This document shows, one piece after another, positions 52,285 through 60,167 of a DNA stretch of 64,000 nt (positions within the stretch are counted from its first letter, which is position 1; every line of letters begins with the position of its first letter). Made by a program: the position numbers and the translations under genes. The notes beneath the pieces are model-generated. The model was given only the letters and a program-made list of their open reading frames with translations, did not search any database and was not told where the DNA came from. The DNA comes from Burkholderiales bacterium (lineage in GTDB: Bacteria; Pseudomonadota; Gammaproteobacteria; Burkholderiales; SG8-41), in the NCBI GenBank assembly GCA_019749945.1, contig JAIEPF010000008.1:1-64000 (forward strand), in the 5' to 3' direction.

Positions 52285-54200
52285 GATGCGCGCGCCCCGA
52301 TTCGAATTCTCAGGTTGGCCCGGCGGCGTTTGATGATCGCCAGCGTGACGCCCAGCACAATCACCAGCAGCGGCACCAGGCCGATGTTGATGACCTTGGT
52401 CCACAGTTGCAGCGACTCGGTTTCTTCACGCAGGTTCTTGCGCACTTCCTTCAGTTCCTTGCGCGTTTCCACCGATTTCTTGCGGAAGTTTTCCATCTCG
52501 GCCTGCTGCTCAGGCGTCAGGATCGCGCCGCCGGTGGCGCTGCCCGAGGCGCGCCCCTTCTGCAGAGCCTGCAGTTTTTCCGTGGTCTGGTTCAGCGTGT
52601 CCTCCAGCGCCTTGATCTTGCCAAGGTAGGTTTCCTGGGCGCGCGCCTCCATCTGCTTGATCACCGTCAGCGGCCGGCTGAAGGCCGCGCGGCTCCGGAG
52701 GTTGATCAGCGCGCTGTCGCCGGCCATCTGCTCAACGAGGCCCTGCGCAAACGCGAGGTTGCCGTTGCGCGGCACCGCGACGCGCTGGCCGAAGATTTCC
52801 TGGATATCGACCGCGGCACCGTCGGTCAGCATGTCGACGTCACCGACGATGACCACGGTGTTTTCCGCCGCCGCTTCGCGCAGATGCGCCTTGCGGTCGG
52901 CTTCGAACTGCGCCGGATCCACCGGTTTGCCGCGGGCAAAGGGATCGGCGGGTTTGCCGTTGGGGAACGCGGTCTTGAACTTGCCGGTCAGGCGGAACGC
53001 CAGCGGTTCCTCCTTGCCCGAGGGCTGGAAGCCGCGCGTCGACGGCTCGCCCGACAGCGTGGCGATGATCAGGTCAGCGAGCATCGAGTTTTTCGAGGTA
53101 TGCACCAGTGTGGTCTGTTTCAGGCCTTCCGGCAGCTTGAGTTCGAAGCTCGCGCTGAAGGGCATCAGCAGCGTGCCGACCTGGCTGGTCACCACATCGT
53201 CCATGTTCAGTGCTTCGGTGTTCAGCGACAGCAGTGTCGGCAACAGGCGCGGGCCCTCGCCGCTGGCGAAGGTCAGGTCGGCGACCACCTTGCCGTTGCT
53301 GGGCTCGACACCCCAGGCCTTGAACAGGTTATGGAGCGAGGACTGCCCCGCGGCGCTGCCGCCGAAGGGATTCTGCAGGTCCGGCTGCTGGTCAAAATAG
53401 GCGTAGGTATCGACAAAGGCGATCAGCTTGCCGCCGCGCAATACAAACTGGTCGAGCGCGTACTCCGTGGTTTCAAGGATGTCGCGCGGATGGATGACCA
53501 GCAGCACCTTGATGTCATCGTCGATTTTCTTTGCGTCCAGCTTGACTTCGCGCACGTCGAAAATCCGCTTCAGTTCGGAAGCCAGCACCCAGGGTTCGGT
53601 GGGCTGCTGTTTTTTCACCGGATCCAGCGAGCGGCCGAGCACCGGCAGGTTGCTCATGATGCCGATCACCGGTTTTTTCGCCTGGGCGACCTGCGAAATC
53701 GAACGCGTGATGTCGTACTCGAGCAGGCGTTCGCGGTCCGGCGTCAGCACCGGAATCGACGACTTCTGGTCGAGGAAGGACACCGCGAGGCCGAGGTAGA
53801 ACTTCTCGCCGGTGTTGGTCATCTGGCCTTCGACGTTGTCCAGCGCCGCGGAATCCTCGGCGTCGGAATCCGGCTCGGGATTGAATTTCTCGATGATCAC
53901 CTTGCCGTTGGACGCGGCCTTGTATTCGTTGAGCAGATCCTCGACACGGCCGGCGAAGGTTTTCAGGCCCGGCGGCACCGCGGCGCTGCCTTGGGTGTAA
54001 TAGAGGCGGATTTTCACCGGTGCCTCGAGCCGCGACAGGATGGAGCGCGTGCCTTCGGACAGCGTGTAGACGCGGCCTTCGGTCAGGTCGACGCGCGCGT
54101 TGAACGCGCTGAAAATGAAATTGGCCGCGATCAGGATCAGCGCCAGGGCGAGGATGCCGCCGGCCGAGTACATCAATGTTTCAAGATTTTTGTTTTTCAT
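52281..54200 (-). CDS. GldG-like ABC-type transport auxiliary protein
   Basis: 639 residues. An N-terminal membrane helix (GGILALALILIAANFIF, residues about 13-29) leads to the intermediate-filament-like GldG domain (LTEGRVYTLSEGTRSILSRL and VLLVIHPRDILETTEYALDQ), then a coiled coil (LGKIKALEDTLNQTTEKLQA) and a C-terminal membrane helix (IGLVPLLVIVLGVTLAII). In Bacteroidetes GldG acts with GldA/GldF in gliding; in Proteobacteria the system is of unknown use. Gene starts 5 bases after the permease stop. Confidence 0.9.
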   Translation of the reverse strand: MKNKNLETLMYSAGGILALALILIAANFIFSAFNARVDLTEGRVYTLSEGTRSILSRLEAPVKIRLYYTQGSAAVPPGLKTFAGRVEDLLNEYKAASNGKVIIEKFNPEPDSDAEDSAALDNVEGQMTNTGEKFYLGLAVSFLDQKSSIPVLTPDRERLLEYDITRSISQVAQAKKPVIGIMSNLPVLGRSLDPVKKQQPTEPWVLASELKRIFDVREVKLDAKKIDDDIKVLLVIHPRDILETTEYALDQFVLRGGKLIAFVDTYAYFDQQPDLQNPFGGSAAGQSSLHNLFKAWGVEPSNGKVVADLTFASGEGPRLLPTLLSLNTEALNMDDVVTSQVGTLLMPFSASFELKLPEGLKQTTLVHTSKNSMLADLIIATLSGEPSTRGFQPSGKEEPLAFRLTGKFKTAFPNGKPADPFARGKPVDPAQFEADRKAHLREAAAENTVVIVGDVDMLTDGAAVDIQEIFGQRVAVPRNGNLAFAQGLVEQMAGDSALINLRSRAAFSRPLTVIKQMEARAQETYLGKIKALEDTLNQTTEKLQALQKGRASGSATGGAILTPEQQAEMENFRKKSVETRKELKEVRKNLREETESLQLWTKVINIGLVPLLVIVLGVTLAIIKRRRANLRIRIGARAS

Positions 54201-54204
54201 GAGC

Positions 54205-54948
54205 TTACCCCGCGCGCTGGTTGCGGATGATCACGCCGGTGGTGAACAGCATGAAGCCGATCACCGAGGCGAAGAACACCACGTCGCGCGTGTCGAGCAC
54301 GCCGCGCTGGAAACCTTCGAAATGCGTCATCACCGAAAACGCGGCGACGACATCCACCACCACCGGGCTGACAAAACGCGTCAGCAGGTCGGTCACCGGC
54401 GTGTAGCCGGCGAGGATCAGGAACAGGCAGATCATCACCGACAGGATGAAGCTGATGACCTGGTTGCGCGTCAGCGCGGAGGTCATGCAGGTCACCGCGA
54501 GGTATGAACCCGCCAGCATCAGGCTGCCCACATAACCGGCGAAAATCACGCCGTTGTCGGGGTCGCCGAAATAGTTGACGGTGATCACCACCGGGAAAGT
54601 CAGCGCCAGCGCCAGCGCGAGGAACAGCCAGGAGGCGAGGAACTTGCCGACGATGGCCTGCCAGCTGGTGATGGGCATGGTCAGCAGCAGTTCCATCGTG
54701 CCCAGCCGCCGCTCTTCCGACCACAGCCGCATGCCGACCGCCGGCACCAGGAACAGGTACAGCCAGGGATGCCAGGTGAAGAACGACACCAGCGAGGCTT
54801 CGCCGCGCTCAAAGAAATTGCCGATGGTGAAGGTGAAGAATCCCGTCAACAGCAGGAAAATGACCAGGAACACATAGGCAATCGGCGAAGTGAAGTAGCC
54901 CGACAGCTCGCGTTTCATGATGGTGCGGATGTTGGCAAAAGCGTTCAT
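54205..54948 (-). CDS. ABC-2 type permease, GldF-like
   Basis: 247 residues with six membrane segments, starting [20 protein letters not shown], the hallmark of GldF/NosY-like permeases, and containing [20 protein letters not shown]. It overlaps the upstream ATPase gene by 4 bases. With the ATPase and GldG-like protein it should form one membrane complex. Confidence 0.93.
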   Translation of the reverse strand: MNAFANIRTIMKRELSGYFTSPIAYVFLVIFLLLTGFFTFTIGNFFERGEASLVSFFTWHPWLYLFLVPAVGMRLWSEERRLGTMELLLTMPITSWQAIVGKFLASWLFLALALALTFPVVITVNYFGDPDNGVIFAGYVGSLMLAGSYLAVTCMTSALTRNQVISFILSVMICLFLILAGYTPVTDLLTRFVSPVVVDVVAAFSVMTHFEGFQRGVLDTRDVVFFASVIGFMLFTTGVIIRNQRAG

Positions 54949-55691
54949 GCCCGTGCCTCCGCCTTGACCTTGACGGTGTCCGGCAGCGTGATCGCGCGGA
55001 ACACCTCATCGAGTTTGCCTTCCGGCGAACGCGCCTTCAGCTCCGCCGGCGTGCCGCTGGCGACGATGCGGCCGCGGTCGATGATGATCACGCGGGTGCA
55101 GGCCGCCTCGACTTCTTCAAGGATATGGGTCGAGAAAATCACCACCTTGTTTTCGCCCAGGCGCTTGATCAGGCCGCGCACTTCGTGTTTCTGGTTGGGG
55201 TCCAGCCCGTCGGTCGGTTCGTCGAGGATCAGCACGTCCGGGTCATGAATCAGCGACTGTGCGAGGCAGGTCCGATGCTTGTATCCCTTGGACAGCGTGT
55301 CGATCGATTGATACAGCACGCTGTCAAGGAAACACAATTCCACGGCGCGGTGCACCGCGCGTTTGCGCGCGTCACCCTGCAGGCCGCGCAGTTCGGCGCA
55401 GAAATTGAGAAAGCCGTTGACCGTCATGTCGGCGTAGCCGGGTGCATTCTCCGGCAGGTAGCCGATCAGGCGTTTGGCGGCGATCGGGTCTTCAACCATG
55501 TCATGGCCGCCGACCATGATCCGGCCCGAGGTCGGCGGGTAGTAACCGGTGATCATGCGCATGGTGGTCGACTTGCCGGCACCATTGGGCCCGAGGAATC
55601 CCAGCACTTCGCCGCGCTCGACACTGAACGACACATCGTTCACCGCCAGTTTGGGGCCGAAGGCCTTGACCAGATGTTCGACACTAATCAA
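54945..55691 (-). CDS. ABC transporter ATP-binding protein, GldA-like (TTG start)
   Basis: 248 residues. Walker [16 protein letters not shown] near residue 32, signature [15 protein letters not shown], Walker [16 protein letters not shown] and H-loop [11 protein letters not shown] are all intact. The start is TTG 55691, supported by GGAGAG 5-6 bases upstream; no in-frame ATG lies near. It is the first gene of the five-gene leftward operon. An IHF-like site lies 140 bases upstream. Confidence 0.94.
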   Translation of the reverse strand: MISVEHLVKAFGPKLAVNDVSFSVERGEVLGFLGPNGAGKSTTMRMITGYYPPTSGRIMVGGHDMVEDPIAAKRLIGYLPENAPGYADMTVNGFLNFCAELRGLQGDARKRAVHRAVELCFLDSVLYQSIDTLSKGYKHRTCLAQSLIHDPDVLILDEPTDGLDPNQKHEVRGLIKRLGENKVVIFSTHILEEVEAACTRVIIIDRGRIVASGTPAELKARSPEGKLDEVFRAITLPDTVKVKAEARA

Positions 55692-55831
55692 TTTCTCTCT
55701 CCGTTGCTGTGCGCAGCCGTCAATGACGCAGCCGAGCGTTTTTGTGGCGTGTTAGATGAAGCTGCCGCGAAAAAATTCAATCCCCCGCACCACAACACGA
55801 CAGCCATCACCCGCTTCCGGGCGATTAATCA

Positions 55832-55844
55832 TAACCCATTGATT
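55832..55844 (-). promoter_or_regulatory. IHF-consensus site upstream of the ABC operon
   Basis: Minus-strand AATCAATGGGTTA fits WATCAANNNNTTR exactly after AATAAA. It lies in the spacer between the tRNA-Thr gene and the ABC operon, about 140 bases upstream of the first start codon. Confidence 0.58.
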
Positions 55845-55899
55845 TTATTGGATTATTTGTCTTCCGCCGATTTCTGCTGAACTCTTGCGCCGGCGGCGG

Positions 55900-55975
55900 T
55901 GGTGCCGACAGTCTGAATCGAACAGACGACCTACCGCTTACAAGGCGGTTGCTCTACCAACTGAGCTATGCCGGC
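55900..55975 (-). tRNA. thrT: tRNA-Thr (anticodon UGU)
   Basis: 76 bases including an encoded CCA. Acceptor stem GCCGGCA pairs with TGTCGGC (one G-U). The D-arm has AGTTGGTAGA, the anticodon stem ACCGC/GCGGT frames the loop CTTGTAA with anticodon TGT, and the T-arm holds TTCGATTC. It reads ACA and, with modification, other ACN threonine codons. Confidence 0.97.
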
Positions 55976-56022
55976 GCGAGGCGGGATTATAACGCCTCGC
56001 CGCAAGACGAGGCTCCTATAAT
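55976..56022. promoter_or_regulatory. divergent promoter region between tRNA-Thr and dehydrogenase gene
   Basis: A perfect TATAAT on the minus strand (55986-55991) lies 10 bases before the tRNA and one on the plus strand (56017-56022) lies 36 bases before the dehydrogenase start. The first sits in the loop of an 8 bp hairpin, GCGAGGCG to CGCCTCGC (55976-56000). The -35 boxes are weak. Confidence 0.5.
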
Positions 56023-56058
56023 TGCGCGGATTCCACCCTGTACAGGCACAGTAAAAAC

Positions 56059-56937
56059 ATGAACAGCACCCCCGTCGGCATCATCGGCACCGGACTGATG
56101 GGCAGCGCCTGCGCGCGACGCCTGATCGCTGCAGGACACACCGTCACCGGTCATGACGTCGATGCCACGAAAGCGCCGGCCTTTGCCGCGCTGGGCGGCC
56201 AGAACGCGGCGTCCATTGCGGCAATCGCCCGCGCCTGCAACACCGTGGTCATTGCCGTGTTCAATACCGATCAGGTCGAAGCCGCCTGCGATGCCCTGCT
56301 CGCCGCGCGGCCCGCGGACCGGCCACCGCTGACGGCAATCTGCGTCAGCACCTGCGACCCCGACCGCATCGCGGCACTGGCGCAGCGCCTGCCGGTCGAT
56401 CGCGTACGGTTTGTCGAAATGCCGGTGTCCGGCACCAGCGAACAGGCGGCGCGCGGCGAAGCGCTGGGCCTCGTTGGCGGCGATCCGGCCGCTGCGGAAC
56501 AGGTCAAGGACGTACTCGACGCACTGTGCCCGCGCCGCCACCACCTCGGCGCCGCCGGCAACGGCGGTCGCGCCAAACTCGCGATCAACCTGATCCTCGG
56601 CATCAACCGCGCCGCCCTCGCCGAAGGCCTGGTGTTCGCCGAACGCATGGGCCTGCCCCTGACCGCCTTTCTCGGCGTAGCCCGCGATTCGGCCGCCTAT
56701 TCGCAGATCATGGACATCAAGGGCCGGAAAATGATCGACGGCGATTTCACGCCGCACGGCAAGATCGCGCAGACGCTGAAGGATTTTTCGCTGATGCTGG
56801 AACTGGCGCAACGCCTGCAGCAGCAGTTGCCGCTGGCCGCGACCTATACCGACATCGTCGAAGGCTGCATGGCGCAGGGCGAGGCCGATCTCGACAATGC
56901 AGCGGTGATCCGCGAAATCCGCCGGCGCAGTTCGTAA
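56059..56937 (+). CDS. NAD(P)-dependent beta-hydroxyacid dehydrogenase with altered 3' end
   Basis: 292 residues. Rossmann motif VGIIGTGLMGSACARRLIAA (residues 5-24), substrate loop MPVSGTSEQAARGE and catalytic Lys in NGGRAKLAINLILG: a 3-hydroxyisobutyrate/6-phosphogluconate-type dehydrogenase. The coding end AAVIREIRRR recurs 1,052 bases downstream at 57953-57980 with only synonymous changes, where it is followed by QK and a stop rather than SS and a stop. The present 3' end therefore seems to have been supplied by an inserted segment. Confidence 0.9.
   Translation: MNSTPVGIIGTGLMGSACARRLIAAGHTVTGHDVDATKAPAFAALGGQNAASIAAIARACNTVVIAVFNTDQVEAACDALLAARPADRPPLTAICVSTCDPDRIAALAQRLPVDRVRFVEMPVSGTSEQAARGEALGLVGGDPAAAEQVKDVLDALCPRRHHLGAAGNGGRAKLAINLILGINRAALAEGLVFAERMGLPLTAFLGVARDSAAYSQIMDIKGRKMIDGDFTPHGKIAQTLKDFSLMLELAQRLQQQLPLAATYTDIVEGCMAQGEADLDNAAVIREIRRRSS
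56898..56927 (+). repeat. 3' coding repeat, copy 1 (island left boundary)
   Basis: 30 bp containing GCGGTGATCCGCGAAAT, repeated at 57950-57979 with two mismatches, both at third codon positions. It encodes the C-terminal AAVIREIRRR of the dehydrogenase and marks the left edge of the island. Confidence 0.85.
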
Positions 56938-56951
56938 TCAAACCAGCCCTC

Positions 56952-57563
56952 ATGGCCAATATTCGCGCCGCCACCATTTCCGAAGCCAGCCGTTCGTCCG
57001 GCGAATGGGTCTTTGTTGATCTCGGCTTTGCTAGTGAAGCAAAGAGCTGTGGGCTGCTTGTTGGAGATGTTAACGAGAGTGAGGCGAAAACACTTTCGTT
57101 TTCGCAGCTCAAAACCGAAATTTTATCCCTCTGCAACACGGGAACAGCACCGCTAAACCTACTTCTTGAAGCTCCTCTGTCAGTCGCATTCGGCCCCAAT
57201 GGAAATCCCGTTGGACGATCTGTTGAAAGGCGCAACGGGCAAACGCGCTATTGGTACGTAGGGCTCGGTTGCAGCGTTCTTGTGGCTGCAACGTACCTCT
57301 TACGTTCTATGCACGATCTTCCAGTCCATCGCGAAATACGCTTGTTTGAAGGCTTAGTATCGTTCAAGCCAAAGGGAATTCCTTCGTCGCACACTCAAGA
57401 CGTCATCGCCTTGCGCGAAGTAGTTTGGTCGCACGATGCTTCACGGGGGCGAGTCGTTCCGCCTGAGGAACTCGCATCAAAACAGGGAGATCGCGTTGTT
57501 TCTGCTTTTCAGGTGGCCGGTATGGACTTTGGTGTCCCGCCCGTTGTCGCTGTAGGGGCTTAA
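56952..57563 (+). CDS. hypothetical protein on an AT-richer island, perhaps RNase H-like fold
   Basis: 203 residues from ATG 56952. No firm family match. The start WVFVDLGFASEAKSCGLLVG and the strand NLLLEAPLSVAFGPNGNPVG hold an early aspartate and a Glu after a hydrophobic strand, as in RNase H-fold proteins of the DUF429 kind, but this is tentative. Codon use is less GC-biased than in its neighbours. It lies wholly within the insert between the two copies of the dehydrogenase 3' end; its stop overlaps GCTTAAC, similar to an integron R box. Confidence 0.65.
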   Translation: MANIRAATISEASRSSGEWVFVDLGFASEAKSCGLLVGDVNESEAKTLSFSQLKTEILSLCNTGTAPLNLLLEAPLSVAFGPNGNPVGRSVERRNGQTRYWYVGLGCSVLVAATYLLRSMHDLPVHREIRLFEGLVSFKPKGIPSSHTQDVIALREVVWSHDASRGRVVPPEELASKQGDRVVSAFQVAGMDFGVPPVVAVGA

Positions 57564-57822
57564 CAATCCGGTCACGCACGGCAAATCAATCTTGCACGAA
57601 AGCTGATTGTTAACTCCCCTGTGAGCCGCCGAGCAGCGGAGTCGCGCCGGGGGATGTCGGCGAGCACTGTGCGAGCGCGCGAAACTGTCCTGAAAAGATG
57701 TACATGCCCGCCCCTGACAGGATGCAATCGTCGAACTGGCGCGCGAGTTGCGCAGCCGCCCGGTGCAACGAGCAGCGCAGGGAAGCCCGCAGGGCCGGCG
57801 AGCCGGGGCCCGCCTTCTTTTG

Positions 57823-57854
57823 GTTACTTTTCTTGGCGGAGCAAGAAAAGTAAC
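57823..57854. repeat. perfect 13 bp hairpin repeat
   Basis: GTTACTTTTCTTG, loop GCGGAG, CAAGAAAAGTAAC. The surrounding GC-rich sequence has the composition of a dispersed repeat family seen in many betaproteobacterial spacers. It has no T-run, so it is not a standard terminator. Confidence 0.75.
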
Positions 57855-57912
57855 TAGCCGCCGGGCTACCCCCGGCGAAGTTGCCTGGTTTTAAATTAAC
57901 CCTGAGCCATCC

Positions 57913-57945
57913 GGCGGATAACGCCGCTACGCGGCTCATCCGCCC
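57913..57945. repeat. 33 bp palindromic repeat, copy B
   Basis: GGCGGATAACGCCGCTACGC and its continuation, 29 of 33 bases identical to 49389-49421, with arms that pair better than in copy A. It lies 4 bases before the duplicated dehydrogenase 3' end. Confidence 0.72.
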
Positions 57946-57949
57946 TACT

Positions 57950-57989
57950 TGCTGCGGTGATCCGCGAAATTCGCCGGCGTCAAAAATAA
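57950..57989 (+). pseudogene. displaced original 3' end of the dehydrogenase gene
   Basis: In frame it reads AAVIREIRRRQK and TAA, matching the current dehydrogenase C-terminus except for the last two residues; all codon differences in the shared part are synonymous. It is followed 3 bases later by a terminator stem, as a natural gene end would be. The best explanation is that it is the ancestral 3' end, cut off by the island. Confidence 0.7.
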
Positions 57990-58015
57990 AAAACGGCGCG
58001 GGGTTTCCGCGCCGT
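57981..58015 (-). terminator. intrinsic terminator of the Tat amidohydrolase gene
   Basis: ACGGCGCGG, loop GGTTT, CCGCGCCGT (57993-58015). On the minus strand the stem is followed by a T-rich run (complement of CAAAAATAAAAAA), giving a good terminator 20 bases after the amidohydrolase stop. Confidence 0.88.
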
Positions 58016-58034
58016 CAATGTCCAGCATTACCGT

Positions 58035-59543
58035 TCAGGTTTTTTTAATCGCATATCCATAAGCCATGTTGGTGCGGTCGCCACCTTCAAGGTCATAGGC
58101 CTGCTTGGCCAGCGCAAACCGGTCGTTGGCCAGTGCAGCGCGGTGCTGCGCGGTCACGCCATAGAGCCTTGCGTTGTTCTCGCCGAAAATCGCCCGCTTG
58201 GTCGGGCCGTCGGCCGCGCCCAGCATCGGGAAGCCGTACTTCTTGCGCATGTCTTCCGGAATTTCCAGGCGGCGCAACGCCTCGATCTGCCATTGCGGCG
58301 CGCCGGTCCAGACCGCGTCGGTGCCCCACACCACATGATCGGCGCCCAGGCCCTTGACCAGCTGGCCCATCATCGCCGCGCACAGCCGCGGTTCAGCGAC
58401 AGTGCTCTGCGCAAACAGCTGGCCGACATCGCCATAGACGTTTTTGACGCCGAATTTTTCTGGGATCTCGCAGAGGTCGGTGACCCAGTCGATGCGTCCG
58501 GTCTGTTCGAACTGCTCCATGCCCACCTTGTACGCGCCGCCGGTGAAGCGGAATGCAGAGTGGTAACAAATAAAGTTCAGCTGCGGCCAGTCCTTCGCCG
58601 CCTTGCCCACGTCGCGCACATCGGCGTACTGCACCAGGTCGGGAAACTGCTTGGTGGTGGCAGGCGGATACAGGCCCTTGTGGAAACAGACGTTGGCCAG
58701 ACTCGGGTTGGTTTTCGAGGCCTTCACCAGTTTTTCGTAGAAGGGATACAGCAGTTTTTCATCGTCGAGCCGCCATGGATGCCGCGCGAGGTGTTTGTTG
58801 GTGTTGTCGCCGACGGTGTAACCCTTGAATGAATCGGGTTTCAGCACCTCCAGATCATGATCGACCTTGTCCAGCCAGCCCGGCATGCCCGGCATGAAAA
58901 TGGCATGCGCGTACATGCGCTTGGTCCCCGCCTCCTTGTTGACCCTGGTCCGCGCATCGTTTTTCATTTCGTTGGTCAGGAACCAGTCGCGCGGGTCTTC
59001 CGAACCGGAACCGGAGATCAGCGCGATCTTGGTGTCGGAGTCGAGATAGATTTCCTTGAAGTAGTTGGGGAACTTCAGATCCTCGATGGTCTGCGGCTTG
59101 CCGGCCAGCAGCGGATTCCAGCCGGCCTTGCCCACCGCTTCGCGCTGGGCGATGAAACCCATGATGCGGGTGTCGTCACGCAGGAAGTGGGTGTGCATGT
59201 CCATGATGAACTGGCTTTTCAGCGCATTGGCGCGCTCATTGGCCATTTCCGGTGTCGCGGCCTCGGCACGGCTCACCGCGTAGAGCGGACCGTAGGTGTC
59301 GTTCATCGCGACAAAGGCCGCCGCCATGCCGGCGGCACTTTTGAAAAAGCGGCGGCGCGTGACGCCGTGTTTTTTGGCCATTTCACTGCCGATGGCCTTG
59401 ACCCGCGCTTCGAACTCGCGCTGCTTCTCGGTCTGCGGCGTCGGCATGTACTCGTCACTGGAAATACACTGTGTCGGGATCGGCGACGGGAAAACCGTGC
59501 TTTCGGCAGCAACGACCTGGGCCAGCTCTTCTGGGGTAAGCAT
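58035..59543 (-). CDS. Tat-exported amidohydrolase-family protein
   Basis: 502 residues from ATG 59543 (GAGGAG 6 bases upstream); the longer frame to 59900 overlaps sspB and is rejected. A twin-arginine signal lies unusually far in: TRRRFFKSAAGMAAAFVAM at residues about 62-80, behind 60 charged residues. The amidohydrolase-2 fold follows, with the metal motif FIMDMHTHFLRDD, the His in CYHSAFRF and the catalytic Asp in VWGTDAVWTG. It should act in the periplasm as a lactonase or decarboxylase-type enzyme on an unknown substrate. Confidence 0.88.
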   Translation of the reverse strand: MLTPEELAQVVAAESTVFPSPIPTQCISSDEYMPTPQTEKQREFEARVKAIGSEMAKKHGVTRRRFFKSAAGMAAAFVAMNDTYGPLYAVSRAEAATPEMANERANALKSQFIMDMHTHFLRDDTRIMGFIAQREAVGKAGWNPLLAGKPQTIEDLKFPNYFKEIYLDSDTKIALISGSGSEDPRDWFLTNEMKNDARTRVNKEAGTKRMYAHAIFMPGMPGWLDKVDHDLEVLKPDSFKGYTVGDNTNKHLARHPWRLDDEKLLYPFYEKLVKASKTNPSLANVCFHKGLYPPATTKQFPDLVQYADVRDVGKAAKDWPQLNFICYHSAFRFTGGAYKVGMEQFEQTGRIDWVTDLCEIPEKFGVKNVYGDVGQLFAQSTVAEPRLCAAMMGQLVKGLGADHVVWGTDAVWTGAPQWQIEALRRLEIPEDMRKKYGFPMLGAADGPTKRAIFGENNARLYGVTAQHRAALANDRFALAKQAYDLEGGDRTNMAYGYAIKKT

Positions 59544-59712
59544 GCGCAACTCCTCAAGGGTTAAATCGCGCTGAGCGTCCGCCGTGCTGGATGCCGCTGT
59601 AGTGAGGCCGCTGTGACGCGGTCGCTGTTGCGGCTTTTTTTTGATGGTGAAACGGCGTCGGAGGATTCTGCGACGCGTGCCGGACCGTGTCAAACGCGGC
59701 GGCGAAAGTCGC

Positions 59713-60147
59713 TTATTTGACGACCTGCAGGCGCGGCCGGCCGGCCGGCGCCGGGGTATCGGGCTTGGGGTCTTCTGGATCCCCGGGCGCCGCCGCCGGG
59801 GTTGACGCTGCGGCCGGCGCGGTGAGCAGAACCGGTGATTCTTCGGGGAAAAACAGGCCCTGGCCGGTTTCGCGGGCGAATATGCCCTGCACCGCAGCAA
59901 GCGGAATCGAACACTCGCGCGACACGCCGCCGAAACGCGCTGAAAACTGGATCAGATCGGGGCCGATGGTCAGCTTGTGCGTCGCGTCGTAACTCAGGTT
60001 GAGCACGATTTCGCCGTTTTTGACATGCTCCATCGGCACCCGCGTGTTTTCATCGACCTTCACCGACAGGTACGGCGTCATGCCGCTGTCGCAGGTCCAT
60101 TCGTGGATGGCGCGGATCAGGTACGGTTTGGTCGAACGCTCAGCCAT
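59713..60147 (-). CDS. sspB: ClpXP specificity-enhancing factor SspB
   Basis: 144 residues from ATG 60147. SspB core: KPYLIRAIHEWTCDSGMTPY at the N-terminus, NGEIVLNLSYDATHKL and DLIQFSARFGGVSRECSIPL, followed by the Pro/Ala-rich tether and a short basic end (RPRLQVVK) that docks on ClpX. It delivers ssrA-tagged proteins to ClpXP. It follows sspA as in other Betaproteobacteria. An inverted array sits in the 99-base gap between them. Confidence 0.95.
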   Translation of the reverse strand: MAERSTKPYLIRAIHEWTCDSGMTPYLSVKVDENTRVPMEHVKNGEIVLNLSYDATHKLTIGPDLIQFSARFGGVSRECSIPLAAVQGIFARETGQGLFFPEESPVLLTAPAAASTPAAAPGDPEDPKPDTPAPAGRPRLQVVK

Positions 60148-60167
60148 AAACACAGTGCGGAGTGATG

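Larger units (their letters stand above)
57564..57953. other. non-coding tail of the island, rich in repeats
   Basis: No gene is seen. It begins with a weak inverted pair TTAACAATC/GATTGTTAA (57560-57568 and 57605-57613), continues with GC-rich sequence, then the GTTACTTTTCTTG hairpin (57823-57854) and the 33 bp repeat (57913-57945), and ends at the second copy of the dehydrogenase 3' end. Short reading frames ending FGYFSWRSKKSN come from the repeat and are not judged real. Confidence 0.6.

Noticed and set aside
52407..54230. 607-codon plus-strand open frame opposite the GldG-like gene
   Set aside because: The minus-strand gene has membrane helices, coiled coil and operon coupling; the plus frame has no motif and no ribosome binding site.
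57558..57613. Possible attC after the island gene (GCTTAAC overlapping its stop, GATTGTTAAC downstream)
   Set aside because: Only the outer boxes pair. The 3' core GTTAACT departs from GTTRRRY, the start of the island reads GTTCGTA and not the complement of GCTTAAC, and no L-box pairing is visible. Kept as a note only.
57621..57857. Small gene ending FGYFSWRSKKSN
   Set aside because: The frame lies in a repeat with a perfect hairpin, lacks a ribosome binding site and looks like repeat-derived noise.
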